The notes: generated by a model from the letters alone, not told the origin. Counted from the first letter of the stretch, positions 46,701 through 56,228 are shown. The stretch: DNA of 64,000 nucleotides from Paenibacillus foliorum (GCF_013141765.1 NZ_WHOD01000049.1:186001-250000); one strand, 5' to 3'. A program made the numbers and translations.

Positions 46701-49700
46701 CCCGGGGATGGAAGCAGTAGATGCGGCTGTTGCAGCTTTAAAACAAGCGGTACATGACTTTCACACTTACAAATATTTGCCGGCGCTCCTATATAACAAC
46801 AGCTTTGAAAGCACTCCATGTGACTTTAATCGAAGCCAAGCTTCCGTAAGCTGGGAATGCGGGACACCAACAATAGGCCCGAACTCGGCACATTCCGGAA
46901 ATAAGGTATGGGGAACGAGCTTGAGCCATCCCTACACCGATAACCAAGACAGCGATTTGATATCTCCTGTCATTAATTTAAGCAGTGCTGGTAACACCGT
47001 GCCGTTATCTTTATCATGGTGGCAATGGATTCAGACCGAAAAGGGCTATGACGGTTTAAAGGTGTTTGTTTCTAAGAACAGTGATCCTGATCCGGTTTGG
47101 AGTGAAGTTTTCAACGAATCAGGCGGTGATGCACGCTGGGTTCAAAAGAAAATTATACTAGACTCTTCCTATGCTGTTTCTAACTTCAAGGTCCTATTTA
47201 AATTTTATAGTGATTCCTCTGTTACAGAGACTGGTGTCTTTCTGGACGATATCTTGATCAGCTCGTTGGACATGAGCTCATTAACGAACGAAGTTTGGCA
47301 AGCCCAACATCTATTAGCCAATAGCCAGGAGGGCAACTCCGTAGGTTACTATGAAGCAGGAGCTAAGACTGCGTTGAACACGGCTTTAATCAGCGCGGAA
47401 ACAGAAGCAGCTAAATCATTGCAATACCAAAAGCAAGTGGATGATGCTACCGCAGCTATACAACAAGCTATCGCTCAGTTCAAGGCGAAACTAAAGCAAC
47501 CCTATCTGATATTCAATAATGATTTCGAAATGAACGATGGAGGTTTCACAACAGGCACGCTCGAAATGGACAACGAGGGTTCAGAGGGTTCAGAGGGCTC
47601 GTCCAGCTCAAGTTGGGCACATGGAATTCCTAGCTCCGGACCAAATCAAGCGGCATCAGGCAACAAGCTGTGGGCAACGAATCTAGCTGGAAATTTCAAT
47701 CTCAGAGAGCACAGCTATCTCGTCTCCCCTGCCATTACTGCAACCGGAACCGATGCATGGAAGCTTTCCGTCAATTGGATGCAGTGGGTAGGTATCCAAT
47801 CCTGCTGCGGTTCAATAATGGTGGAAGCAAGCAAGGACGGCGGAGAGCAATGGCAAACGATATTTTTACACACAAGAAATGAAATCAACGATCCAGCATC
47901 TGTACCCATTCTGGACTCCGTGTGGCAGCCTATGCAAGTTGACTTAGATTCATCCTATCTTGTTTCCAATTTAAAAATCCGCTTTCTTTTCGACTGGTAC
48001 TCCAGCCATACATCACCAGGCTGGTATATCGATGACGTGCAGGTTGCGGCGTATCCCAAAGACCTTGGCTATACGATATCGCAAGCAGAAGATTTGCTCG
48101 CACATACAGTAGAAGGGACAGGTAGCGGGAATTATCCTGCCGGCTCAAAAGCCGCACTGCAATTACACACCGATTCAGCTAAAGCTATGCTGCTGAACCC
48201 TAGCGCCACACCAGCCCAGATGCTGGCAGCCCAATCCGGCCTTAATGAAGCTATTGCACAGTACCGCAGCCAATACATTAGCGGCTTCCTAAATCAAATT
48301 AATAAAGGGTCTTACGTAGAGCTCGGAGGTAAAAAGTGGCTCCTGTGGGAGCCTAGCTCAAACGGACTTTTGTTGGGTATGAATGATGTGTATAACATCC
48401 ACAATAAGCCCTGGTCCATCGAAAGCGAAGGCCCCGATACCATCAAATACATCCCTAGCAAGGCGGGATCATTGGCGAACTACTTAAATGTAGATTTTTA
48501 TAACAGCTTATCTTCCCAGAAAGACTGGATTAATACCCATACTTGGGTTGTCCAAGATAATGCTAGTGATACAGTAGAAGCAAAGGTCGGCCTATTGAAC
48601 AGTCAACAATATAAAGCCCTATCGGATTATCCCGAATATGGAGGGGATAGTACATTACACCATCAAGAGTGGCAAAATCCGCCATCTGAATGGTGGTTAC
48701 TCACACCGAAGGCTTCTGAACAAAAGATCCTTATAGCTGGCTACGAGGGTAGTATTGTTGACGATGATCCTCAATCCTACTATGCAGTTAGACCGGTCAT
48801 TCACTTAAACCCATCCATCGGTGTAATTAGCGGAACAGGCTCTTTGAATGATCCATATCAATTGGCTATGCTGTCTAATGTAAAAGAATTAACAAACGTA
48901 ACAAGCAGCCATGGCGTCATAACATCTGTCGCAGGCGACTATCAGGTTGAAGTCCCTTATTCAGCTAGTTCCATTAAATTAACATGGGCAATTTCTCCAT
49001 TGGCTCATATTGGAAATGTAACAGGTGCTGTATATGACACGGATGGTTGGGTTGTATCATTACCGAATCCAGGAAGCTACGAGGTTCAGGTGCCTGTATA
49101 TGCACAGGATAAGACGTTATCTGAACATAAGATAACCATTATTAGAGGGTTGGGCTCTAGCGATACTTCCTTATTAATTGTGCCAAGTACAGGTGTCGTG
49201 GAATATACAGGACCAAGCTCGATTCAAATCAAGGTTGCTCATGAAGTAGCTGCTTTTTCCCTTACACCAACAGTTCATGCCGGCTCTACAATTAGTATCA
49301 TTGGCGGATCTGTGACAGGTGCGGTATATAATAGTGGTATCATCTCTGTACCTGATCTTCTAGCCGGAATTAATACGCTTCAAATAAAAATTACCGCAGA
49401 AGACGGGACAGACACCGATTATTCCATCAGCATTATTCGCTTATCCAGCAATGCTAATTTAAGCAGCTTGACCCTTGGTGGCGCTAGCCAGACGCTGGTA
49501 GCTAATAAAGCTTTGCAAACCTTTATGGTCAACGTCCCTTACTCGACCAACAGCTTAGATATCGTCGCATCGTTAGCCGATAGCAAGTCAACACTACGAG
49601 TCGACGGAGAGATTACCTTTAGTGGCAAGCTGGTGCCTAAAGCCCTGATCGTGGGTGTCAACACGTTCGAGATTACCGTTACTGCTGAAGATGGAACTAC

Positions 49701-51123
49701 GGTGTTTACGTATCATATTGATGTTAACCGAGCCGATCTTTCTAATGCAGTGGAACTAATACTTTCGGTTGACGAGCCCTATACGATAAGTCCAACCAAT
49801 ACGGATGAGTTCACTATTAACCTGCCTCACTCCGTAGACACGTTGAGGTTATATGCAGCCGTATCATCGGATGCTTCCATTGGAACCGTAACTGGAGCCG
49901 TGTACTCCAACGGTATCATTGAGATCACTTCGTTAATCGATGGCTTGAACACCGTCACTGTGCCAGTGAAGGCACCAGACCTTACAACTAGAACTTATAC
50001 CATCAAAATTAATCGTGCAACTGATACCAGTAACGATGCAACCGTTTCGAGCGTTACGTATGGAAGCACTCCGGCATCGAGGTCAGGTAATACTTTCAGC
50101 TTTACTATGAGCTCTGTGACACAATCCGTTTATTTCTATATTCAACCGAACGTTTCTTCAGCACAATTAGAATATGTATCAGGCAATGTAACTGGAGTCA
50201 CTTATGGTCGTAAGGGAGCTGGCTATGAGCTATATGTACCGATGCTTCGCAACGATACTACTGAGCTTAAGTTTAAAGTCAGGTCTGCTAACGGCTCCAA
50301 TGAAGAGTTTTATCTTATCAAAGCCATTAGTGTAACACCGTTGGGACAACCCAAACCCGTGAATTCCGGCAGTCCAACCGTTACGTTTAGCAATGGAGTC
50401 ACTGTTGATTTGTCGAATGCTACGCTGGGACCGGATGCCAAACTTACCGTTACTTTATCCGACCAACTCTACGACAGAGAGATTCTTACCCCTGCCGGGG
50501 ACATTCTGGATTTCACCTTAACAGGTGTGATTATCGATCCGAATAATCCTGTTAGGCTTGAATTCCCTATAAAAGCAGGTTCGGATAAAAATAGATCTGG
50601 AGTGTTTTATTTCAACAAGTCCACCAACAAGTGGGAGTACCAACCAACCGTTATTACCCCGGACGGGAAAGCCGTTGCATTCGTAACTCATTTCTCAGTT
50701 TATGGTGTATTTGAAGCAAATCGAGTAGCAACTGTTCAACCAACTGAAACTCGACTGCCCAACGGAGAAGCCGAGATCACCTTGACCACCGCAACCGCAG
50801 GGTCCGACGTAATCATCTACTACACCCTGAACAACACGCCACCAACCTCGGGCAGTCTGATCTACGATCCAGCTAACAAACCGAAGCTTGCTGCCAATCA
50901 GAAGCTCCAAGCTTTTGCAGCTAAGCCCGGAATGCTCGATAGTGTTATTACAATAGTTACAGCTCATGAATACGCGGTGATCGACATTAGCTACGTACTA
51001 CAGAGCATCCTTTTGAAGAAGGATATGGACGGCAAGCCAGGCTTCACTAAAGATGATGTGCTTCAACTACTCCAGTTGATTCAACCACGAGTAGTTACAC
51101 CAGCCATACAAGGTGCTCATTAA
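43756..51123 (+). CDS. Giant secreted multidomain protein (RCC1, FIVAR-like, cadherin-like repeats)
   Basis: About 2455 residues, the largest protein here. A signal peptide ends near VALAYG. Residues ~55-440 carry RCC1 repeats (VWTWGANDHGQLG, VYSWGRNNRGQLG, LWGKGDNTHGQLG). A cadherin-like sandwich follows (~450-548), then six FIVAR-like helical repeats with EGxxxGxYxxGxxxxL, interleaved with three ~150-residue sandwich domains that begin FExNxGGF and contain HSGxKVW. Residues ~1510-1705 resemble DUF6273 (WWLLTP, VRPVIHLNP). Five more cadherin-like domains (~1708-2190), a chitobiase-C-like domain (~2325-2405) and a dockerin-like half motif (KDMDGKPGFTKDDVLQLLQ) end it. No SLH, LPxTG or catalytic site is seen. 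The ATG at 43756 has AAAGAGGAG seven bases before. It is probably an adhesin or scaffold. Confidence 0.85.
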   Translation: MLIKRMADSLKPYLPGESPTHRLVQLSLCIWFLLSTLMLLPGGVALAYGTSGSNSGFKAVSASYSHTAAVKSDGTVWTWGANDHGQLGYETSGLDQKTPRQVEGLPSNIASIAAGGNPDTGTAFTVAIDSEGNVYATGSNNLGQLGDGATGSRASFNPVKTDIASPLIVPNGKLSAGFDFAGVLNPASGEIRIWGENQYGQLGNQNTAGAQHYAVPVQINSETNLSGVTELSFGGQHGLALKEGVVYSWGRNNRGQLGTNVSLDINSIYAAAIRGTFESRIVDKIAAGSYHNIAYSATGGFTKIWSWGENGQYELGIGYDRLAEGIPLFTENHSPFPRPVDHYYGLGYAFFNAPSAIAAGGKQMIILDTLDDDPELEYFEGDGGVPSERTNLPLAMGEVIAIAAGHQQTLALTAEGKLWGKGDNTHGQLGLGAAGKSYYYDFTQPLFPLPSELKSLTITEGTLEPAFNHYVRDYTLNVGSNTTEVNLSALTYFSNAKGIVIGGTSGTTDQLTATVPINYGSNLISVGVTGSDDSTTSYTVQINRASPDSNQLEQAITEASDYYHNSTEGIEQGQYFPGALTALNVALQSAMAVKNNGNSLQSELDTAAAALNMAIADFLTKKVADRVTINALLISVQQLYDTTTEGTSTGQYRTGARSALLTAIQAARSIRDNPLSSQSDINNAHDALLLANIDFMSKLTPNRGPILALLGTAEELRNTSVEGAAQGQYEPGSIAVLQSAILTAITARDNAALSKEELDSSAAALQAAISIFAAKEVPPFPVALLDFEANNGGFTSNGLWEHTPLTFGDLHAHSGSKVWALNLAGSISGYHTDTLMSSSIDLTSSNAQSFRISWWQFNSPELEYTNSIYVSKDGGQVWDLIPIAFVQGGAWTQRSIKLDASYAVKNFKIKIQTTTANLVPAAMMIDDAKIERFSTSFNQSISDAQALHQSSVEGTESGLYANGSKAQLQQAISIAIAIRDSNPGMEAVDAAVAALKQAVHDFHTYKYLPALLYNNSFESTPCDFNRSQASVSWECGTPTIGPNSAHSGNKVWGTSLSHPYTDNQDSDLISPVINLSSAGNTVPLSLSWWQWIQTEKGYDGLKVFVSKNSDPDPVWSEVFNESGGDARWVQKKIILDSSYAVSNFKVLFKFYSDSSVTETGVFLDDILISSLDMSSLTNEVWQAQHLLANSQEGNSVGYYEAGAKTALNTALISAETEAAKSLQYQKQVDDATAAIQQAIAQFKAKLKQPYLIFNNDFEMNDGGFTTGTLEMDNEGSEGSEGSSSSSWAHGIPSSGPNQAASGNKLWATNLAGNFNLREHSYLVSPAITATGTDAWKLSVNWMQWVGIQSCCGSIMVEASKDGGEQWQTIFLHTRNEINDPASVPILDSVWQPMQVDLDSSYLVSNLKIRFLFDWYSSHTSPGWYIDDVQVAAYPKDLGYTISQAEDLLAHTVEGTGSGNYPAGSKAALQLHTDSAKAMLLNPSATPAQMLAAQSGLNEAIAQYRSQYISGFLNQINKGSYVELGGKKWLLWEPSSNGLLLGMNDVYNIHNKPWSIESEGPDTIKYIPSKAGSLANYLNVDFYNSLSSQKDWINTHTWVVQDNASDTVEAKVGLLNSQQYKALSDYPEYGGDSTLHHQEWQNPPSEWWLLTPKASEQKILIAGYEGSIVDDDPQSYYAVRPVIHLNPSIGVISGTGSLNDPYQLAMLSNVKELTNVTSSHGVITSVAGDYQVEVPYSASSIKLTWAISPLAHIGNVTGAVYDTDGWVVSLPNPGSYEVQVPVYAQDKTLSEHKITIIRGLGSSDTSLLIVPSTGVVEYTGPSSIQIKVAHEVAAFSLTPTVHAGSTISIIGGSVTGAVYNSGIISVPDLLAGINTLQIKITAEDGTDTDYSISIIRLSSNANLSSLTLGGASQTLVANKALQTFMVNVPYSTNSLDIVASLADSKSTLRVDGEITFSGKLVPKALIVGVNTFEITVTAEDGTTVFTYHIDVNRADLSNAVELILSVDEPYTISPTNTDEFTINLPHSVDTLRLYAAVSSDASIGTVTGAVYSNGIIEITSLIDGLNTVTVPVKAPDLTTRTYTIKINRATDTSNDATVSSVTYGSTPASRSGNTFSFTMSSVTQSVYFYIQPNVSSAQLEYVSGNVTGVTYGRKGAGYELYVPMLRNDTTELKFKVRSANGSNEEFYLIKAISVTPLGQPKPVNSGSPTVTFSNGVTVDLSNATLGPDAKLTVTLSDQLYDREILTPAGDILDFTLTGVIIDPNNPVRLEFPIKAGSDKNRSGVFYFNKSTNKWEYQPTVITPDGKAVAFVTHFSVYGVFEANRVATVQPTETRLPNGEAEITLTTATAGSDVIIYYTLNNTPPTSGSLIYDPANKPKLAANQKLQAFAAKPGMLDSVITIVTAHEYAVIDISYVLQSILLKKDMDGKPGFTKDDVLQLLQLIQPRVVTPAIQGAH

Positions 51124-51522
51124 TAAATCAGGCTGAATACCGAGGTCAGCGCTAGACGAAATCATTCGATTTCAGTCCATACCCAACTCAGCGCTTGAAG
51201 ACTTTACGAACAATAACGGCAATGGCAGCATACAAGACATTATTTGAAGCCATTGCCTACTTCCAAAACCTGCATCTATACAGCCTTTTGGAAGTTTTAT
51301 CGGTAGTTTTCGTAAATTCATGCAAATGTGCAGCTCTTTTCATTCTTAGCTGAAATCGGAGCCTTTCACATGAAAATTGCTGTATTTACGCAGCTTTTTC
51401 CTCTCAACAGTAACTTTCAGCAGAAAAAACTGCATGTTTGCAGGATTTTGTGTTTTGTGCAGGCTGATGATCGCGATCATGAGAGAGTCAGGCACCGCTT
51501 TTGATGTTGTGCCATTAATCAA
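51124..51522. other. Intergenic region between giant protein and helicase genes
   Basis: No coding frame found. Several TGCAG/CTGCA-containing segments spaced about 60-70 bases apart (for example GCAAATGTGCAGCTC, TTTACGCAGCTTTTT, GCATGTTTGCAGGATTTTG) suggest decayed tandem or dispersed repeats. Confidence 0.35.
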
Positions 51523-51555
51523 GCAGGATTTCCTCGTGAAATCCTGCTTTTTTTT
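51523..51555 (+). terminator. Terminator before the helicase gene
   Basis: GCAGGATTTC and GAAATCCTGC form a 10-bp stem with a short loop, then eight T. It may end the giant protein transcript, about 400 bp from its stop. Confidence 0.88.
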
Positions 51556-51703
51556 GTAATCACCACGGAGAAGTTCTCCCAATTAATTTTAAATAAAGTG
51601 GAAATGAATAGTACCCCCCCTATCTCCCGCAAAGCAGTCTGAACTATGGTAAAATAAACACTGGCTTTTTTATCGTAATGAATAATGAAACAGGTGATCC
51701 TTT

Positions 51704-54016
51704 TTGAACGAATTGAAATCCCACAATGTTCCTCTTGGAGCTGGCAGTCGGACTATTCCACATGCCTCCATGGCACATATTACAACCAGTATAGATATAG
51801 TGACCGATAATGATAACGACGCTTCCTTTTTTCGTGATCTCGAAGAACAGGGAATTTTACTAAACGCCCCGCAGATTGAAGCTGTTCGTCACTTCGATGG
51901 GCCACTACTGACTTTAGCAGGAGCAGGTTCAGGGAAAACAACTGTCCTGGTATGCAGGGCAGCTTATTTGGTGACCGTTCACCAGGTTGATCCCCGAAGA
52001 CTGCTGCTCGTTACCTTTTCCAAAAAAGCGGCTGAAGAGATGCGAGAGCGTATTTCGTTAATGCCTGGTCTAAACAAACAGATTGCAGCTACTATTCAGG
52101 CGCGAACCTTTCATTCCTTTTGCTTACAAATCATTCGCACCCACAGCTTCGATCAGGACATTATAACCAACACTCGCTATCAGCAAATCTCGGTTAAACG
52201 AATTCTACTTGATATGGGGCTGCAGGATACGTATCAACCAGAGGTCCTGCTGTCTCTACTGTCATCCCACAAAATGCAAATGACTGATATCTCCGAGCTT
52301 CCTGAAAGCACCGCAGAAGAGAAGGAACTGAAGCAAATTTTTCTCCGTTACGAGGAGTGGAAAACAACCAATCATCAAATCGATTTTGATGATATTCTGT
52401 TAAACTGCTATTACTTACTTAAGCAAAAGCCTGCTGCGCTGCGTTCTCTCCAACAAAGATTTACTTATATCAGCGTCGATGAGTTTCAAGATACGAACCT
52501 CGTTCAATATGAAATCATTCGTATGCTTTGCTCTGCACACCAAAATTTGATGATTGTTGGCGACGATGATCAAACGATCTATTCCTTTAACGGGGCGCGC
52601 CATGAATTTATCCTGCAATTTGATCAAAGTTATCCAACTGCCAAAATGGTCACTCTCGACATTAATTACCGCTCAGCCCCAAGTATTGTCGGTCTTGGTA
52701 ATGCAATTATCAAACATAACCAGCAGCGTAAGAAAAAGACGCTTCGCGCCACGAAACAAAGCGAAGCGTCACCTCAATATATAAGACCTACAAACAGTGA
52801 TGAAGAAGCGGAATGGATCACTCGCCACCTTCAGCTTAACATGAACGAGAGCCTACGATGCTATGGGGATGCTGCCATCTTGTACCGCTCCGCCAGCAAC
52901 AGTCGGGCCATCATCGAGCAGCTTATACTTCAGAACATTCCCTTTGTCGATTTCGGGGATAAAGAATCCTTCTACGAGCAGTGGATGATCAAGCCGATTA
53001 TCGATCATCTTCACTTAGCATGGAACCGGCGAAATTTCGACGCCATGGAGGGCATACTTGGTACGCTCTATATCAACCGTGAGCTCGGTATGAAGATCAT
53101 TCATGATCAAGAAGCCATCCAAGCGAAGAAATGGCCCTTGATTCATCTGCTTCAGCTGCCTCATCTCAAGGATTTTCAAAAGGACAAGGTCAAAGAACGC
53201 CTAAAACTGATTAAATCGTCCGCACCCTTGAAGCCTTTGGACGCCATTCAACTAATCCGCCGCGACTTTTATGATGCTTTTCTTGAAACTAACAAGCAGA
53301 GCAAATTAACACAGCATAAGGAATTAATTAAAGAAGCCTTGGACGAGCTGGAGTCCTCAGCCAAAAGATTCGATACGTTGGAGTTGTTTCTTCACTTTGT
53401 CCAAGAGGTTGCAGAGAAGCGCCGGGAGATGAAATTACAGAGGGAGGATTCAACAGACAACAAGGTCTCTTTGATGACTATCCATAAGTCGAAGGGGTTG
53501 GAATTTCCAGTCGTCTATTTGATCGGAGCCTCCGAAGGGAATATGCCACATAGCTCTGCCTTGGATGTTAAGCAGATGAAGGATGTGTTTCCCAAAGAGA
53601 ACAGCCGCGACAAAGCTGCTGCTGCCTTGGAGGAGGAACGCCGACTTGCTTATGTAGCCATTACGCGTGCCAAGGAAGAATTGATCATCAGTTCTCCGGC
53701 CTACTACCGCGGCAAAAAGGCAGATCCATCACGCTTCCTCTTATCTGCCTTTCCTAAACCTAATACAGCAGCTAGCAGCCCGAGCTCTACCAGTCGGACA
53801 ACTGCCATTCGGAAACCCACAATAGGAGGGCCCATTGTTCATACAAGGGACACCCCCACTGGAGTTATTGAGGCTTGGGTGTGTACGACTGGCAGCTGCA
53901 AAGCCTGGCAGAGAATCACGTCATCAGATGACAGGGGACCTTCAACCCGAGCATGTCCGCTGTGCAAATCCCCAATGACCAAGGGGAGCAAGGATCTGTC
54001 TGTACGCAAAGAATAA
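51704..54016 (+). CDS. UvrD/PcrA-like SF1 helicase with a C-terminal YdjO-like ribbon
   Basis: A 770-residue helicase with all SF1A motifs: GAGSGKTT (I), FSKKAAEEMRERI (Ia), VDEFQDTN (II), VGDDDQTIYSFNGA (III), LDINYRS (IV), LMTIHKSKGLEFP (V) and LAYVAITRAKEEL (VI). It unwinds DNA 3' to 5' in repair or replication restart. It is shorter than PcrA and lacks the long C-terminal Tudor-like tail. Instead the last ~50 residues read W-V-C-T-T-G-S-C-K-A-W...CPLCKSPM, matching the YdjO proteins at 6686 and 9206. TTG start with an AGGTGAT-type RBS. Probably a second helicase besides housekeeping PcrA, transcribed alone. Confidence 0.93.
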   Translation: MNELKSHNVPLGAGSRTIPHASMAHITTSIDIVTDNDNDASFFRDLEEQGILLNAPQIEAVRHFDGPLLTLAGAGSGKTTVLVCRAAYLVTVHQVDPRRLLLVTFSKKAAEEMRERISLMPGLNKQIAATIQARTFHSFCLQIIRTHSFDQDIITNTRYQQISVKRILLDMGLQDTYQPEVLLSLLSSHKMQMTDISELPESTAEEKELKQIFLRYEEWKTTNHQIDFDDILLNCYYLLKQKPAALRSLQQRFTYISVDEFQDTNLVQYEIIRMLCSAHQNLMIVGDDDQTIYSFNGARHEFILQFDQSYPTAKMVTLDINYRSAPSIVGLGNAIIKHNQQRKKKTLRATKQSEASPQYIRPTNSDEEAEWITRHLQLNMNESLRCYGDAAILYRSASNSRAIIEQLILQNIPFVDFGDKESFYEQWMIKPIIDHLHLAWNRRNFDAMEGILGTLYINRELGMKIIHDQEAIQAKKWPLIHLLQLPHLKDFQKDKVKERLKLIKSSAPLKPLDAIQLIRRDFYDAFLETNKQSKLTQHKELIKEALDELESSAKRFDTLELFLHFVQEVAEKRREMKLQREDSTDNKVSLMTIHKSKGLEFPVVYLIGASEGNMPHSSALDVKQMKDVFPKENSRDKAAAALEEERRLAYVAITRAKEELIISSPAYYRGKKADPSRFLLSAFPKPNTAASSPSSTSRTTAIRKPTIGGPIVHTRDTPTGVIEAWVCTTGSCKAWQRITSSDDRGPSTRACPLCKSPMTKGSKDLSVRKE

Positions 54017-54022
54017 CAAAGC

Positions 54023-54056
54023 TCGAAAGTGAACTTCCCCAAAAAGTCACTTTTCG
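54023..54056 (+). terminator. Hairpin after the helicase gene
   Basis: CGAAAGTGA and TCACTTTTCG pair across CTTCCCCAAAAAG-type loop, starting 7 bp past the stop. The T-run is short. Confidence 0.5.
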
Positions 54057-54090
54057 GGGGTTCTCTCATCACACCTAGCGCATTGAAACC

Positions 54091-54148
54091 ACAAATAAAC
54101 AAGCTTCCATCCCACTTTGACAGTGGTTTTGGAAGCTTGTTTATTTGT
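54091..54148. terminator. Long bidirectional terminator
   Basis: ACAAATAAACAAGCTTCC and its exact complement GGAAGCTTGTTTATTTGT form an 18-bp stem with a ~22-nt loop, between the converging helicase and iron-transport genes. Confidence 0.88.
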
Positions 54149-54211
54149 ACTTGGGGACTGGCTCATTCCGAACTACCTCTTCGGACAGCCCCATTGCATT
54201 TGCAGCGCTGC

Positions 54212-55189
54212 TTATTTCGTGAATATTTTTTCCGCATCATCCATCGCCATTTTGGCGCCCATTGCGGAGTAATCGAGCCATGGCTGTTCAGGAACAACAT
54301 AGATATGATTGGCTTTTACCGCTTTTAAGCCTTGCCAGATCGGGCTTGTTTGTAATTGCTGGTACAGCTTCTGCGCTCCATCCTCTTTATTTAGAACAAT
54401 AAAGATAGCATCTGCATCATAATCAGGAAGCACTTCTTGGGAGATCACTTCAAAAGCTTTATCTTTACTTATTTTATCGACACCTTTAGCTGGTTTTAAG
54501 CCCAAGTCTTCATATAGGAAAGGTCCCATTGGACGTCTTGTACTAAAGACGCGCAGCTCCTTGGCTGTAACACGTACGGCCATTACGGTTCCATTACCAA
54601 TTTTATTGTTAACGAGCGCTTTTACGCGTTCTGTCTGAGCTTGATAAGCTTTGACGAAATCATCCGCCTGTTGTTCGCGACTAACAAGCTTTCCGATTTT
54701 CTTCACTTGGTCCCGCCATGTCCCGTCATCCAGGTTAAATACTTCCGTTTTTGCAATTTTTTCATATTTGGCAATATCTTTTCCAGCGTACTGCTGGTCG
54801 AGGTAAATCACCTCAGGCTTTAGTGACAGCAGCGTCTCCATATCGGGATCCGTTACTACTCCAAGCGGCTTGGTGTTTTTCAATCGATCAGCCACATGAG
54901 GCAGGAATGCTTTTAAATCACCGCCAATAACCGAGCCAACAGGGGCAATCCCAAGGGCAAGCAGGTCATTCGTCAAATGGATGGATACCGAAGCGATTCT
55001 TGGTTCCTTGGCTACTGCTTTGTCACCGCTTGAACCAGTAGGCTGGGCAGCTGTGTTTGTCTGAGTAGTCGCTGCTGGCTGAGAGGCTGTGCTCTGCTGA
55101 GGTGATGCCGCTGGTTGCGCCTTCTCGCCACATGCCGATACAATAAGAATAGACATCATGGCCATGCAGATTAATAAGTTTTTTTTCAT
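54212..55189 (-). CDS. Iron-siderophore binding lipoprotein (FecB/FhuD type)
   Basis: A 325-residue substrate-binding protein. Lipobox VSAC near residue 20, then a Ser/Ala/Thr/Gln-rich linker. The mature part follows the cluster 8 pattern: RIASVSIHLTNDLLALGIAPVGSV, MDETLLSLKPEVIYLDQ-type hinge region, FVKAYQAQTERVKALV. Last gene of the four-gene transporter operon; captures a ferric siderophore and passes it to the FecCD-type permeases. AAGGGG RBS. Which siderophore is bound is not evident. Confidence 0.93.
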   Translation of the reverse strand: MKKNLLICMAMMSILIVSACGEKAQPAASPQQSTASQPAATTQTNTAAQPTGSSGDKAVAKEPRIASVSIHLTNDLLALGIAPVGSVIGGDLKAFLPHVADRLKNTKPLGVVTDPDMETLLSLKPEVIYLDQQYAGKDIAKYEKIAKTEVFNLDDGTWRDQVKKIGKLVSREQQADDFVKAYQAQTERVKALVNNKIGNGTVMAVRVTAKELRVFSTRRPMGPFLYEDLGLKPAKGVDKISKDKAFEVISQEVLPDYDADAIFIVLNKEDGAQKLYQQLQTSPIWQGLKAVKANHIYVVPEQPWLDYSAMGAKMAMDDAEKIFTK

Positions 55190-55211
55190 AAGGAGCCCCT
55201 TACATTAGTTT

Positions 55212-56228
55212 TTATTTGGTTTTGCGCAGTAAATAAAGAAAATAAGGTGCGCCAACTGCAGCGACAACGATACCGGCTGGGATCGCGTTGGGTTGAAATA
55301 TAGATCGGCCTATCGTATCGGCAACCACTAGTATAACCAGGCCTATGAGACCTGAGATCGGCAGAAAATGCTGATGCATCGGCCCAACAAGACGGCGCGC
55401 AAGATGTGGGGCAACCAAGCCAATGAAGCCGACTCCTCCAGCCATCGATACACTCGCGCATGATAACGCTACAGCAGCAGCCAATAATTGCAGCCTCCGT
55501 CTGCGTACAGAAGTCCCAATACCAATCGCCAATTCGTCGCCAAGCGTGAACGCATTTAATGCTTTGGATTGAAAAAAGGCATAAGGAACGAAAATCGCAA
55601 TCCACGGGAACAATGCATAAACATGGACCCAATCCCTCCCCCACACATTCCCGACCAGCCATCTTGAGGTAAAGGCGTACGTTTTTTCGTCAAGCCGTAA
55701 AGATAAGAACAGCGTAATTGCACTAAAGCCAGCGGCAACAGCAATTCCGATTAAAATTAATCGAACAGGAAGCAGCCCCTTATGACGGTCGTTGGCTAAC
55801 CAAACAATCAGACAAGCTGTCACCACGCCCCCTGCAAAAGTAAACATCGGAATTAGCAGAGCAGCCGAACCTGTCATGGACTGAAAGTAGGTTACAAACA
55901 CAATAAGCCCAAACGAAGCCCCTGCATGAATCCCGAGAATGCCCGGGTCCGCCAATGCATTGCGGGATAATCCTTGTAGAATCGCTCCGGAAACACCCAA
56001 GCCAATTCCAGCTAACATCGTAATTACAATACGAGGCAGTCGATAGTCGAATAAAACTATCGTATTGTCCGTGCTGCCATAACCGAACAAGGTTTGCAGT
56101 ACCTCCGTCGGGGGAATCCGAATGGTGCCCGTATTCAAGCTGATTATAATAACGCTGAAGCAGATAAGCAGCAGAATGCCGCCTACTTTAACCGCTCTTT
56201 TCCCTCTGACATGCGCGGGATGGTTCAT
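55212..56228 (-). CDS. FecCD-family ferric siderophore permease
   Basis: A 338-residue membrane protein with ~9-10 helices; conserved RLPRIVITMLAGIGLGVSGAILQGLSRNALADPGILGIHAGASFG and GFIGLVAPHLARRLVG. AAGGAGGAG before the ATG overlaps the end of the preceding permease gene, and stop and start are adjacent (56229/56228). It makes the channel together with the other FecCD protein. Confidence 0.95.
   Translation of the reverse strand: MNHPAHVRGKRAVKVGGILLLICFSVIIISLNTGTIRIPPTEVLQTLFGYGSTDNTIVLFDYRLPRIVITMLAGIGLGVSGAILQGLSRNALADPGILGIHAGASFGLIVFVTYFQSMTGSAALLIPMFTFAGGVVTACLIVWLANDRHKGLLPVRLILIGIAVAAGFSAITLFLSLRLDEKTYAFTSRWLVGNVWGRDWVHVYALFPWIAIFVPYAFFQSKALNAFTLGDELAIGIGTSVRRRRLQLLAAAVALSCASVSMAGGVGFIGLVAPHLARRLVGPMHQHFLPISGLIGLVILVVADTIGRSIFQPNAIPAGIVVAAVGAPYFLYLLRKTK

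Noticed and set aside
50990..51123. A full dockerin domain at the giant protein C-terminus
   Set aside because: Only one calcium-loop-like repeat is visible, whereas dockerins have two, and no cohesin gene was found.
51124..51522. CRISPR-like or tandem repeats from TGCAG segments
   Set aside because: The segments are irregular, short and not equally spaced; nothing like a CRISPR array is seen in the window.
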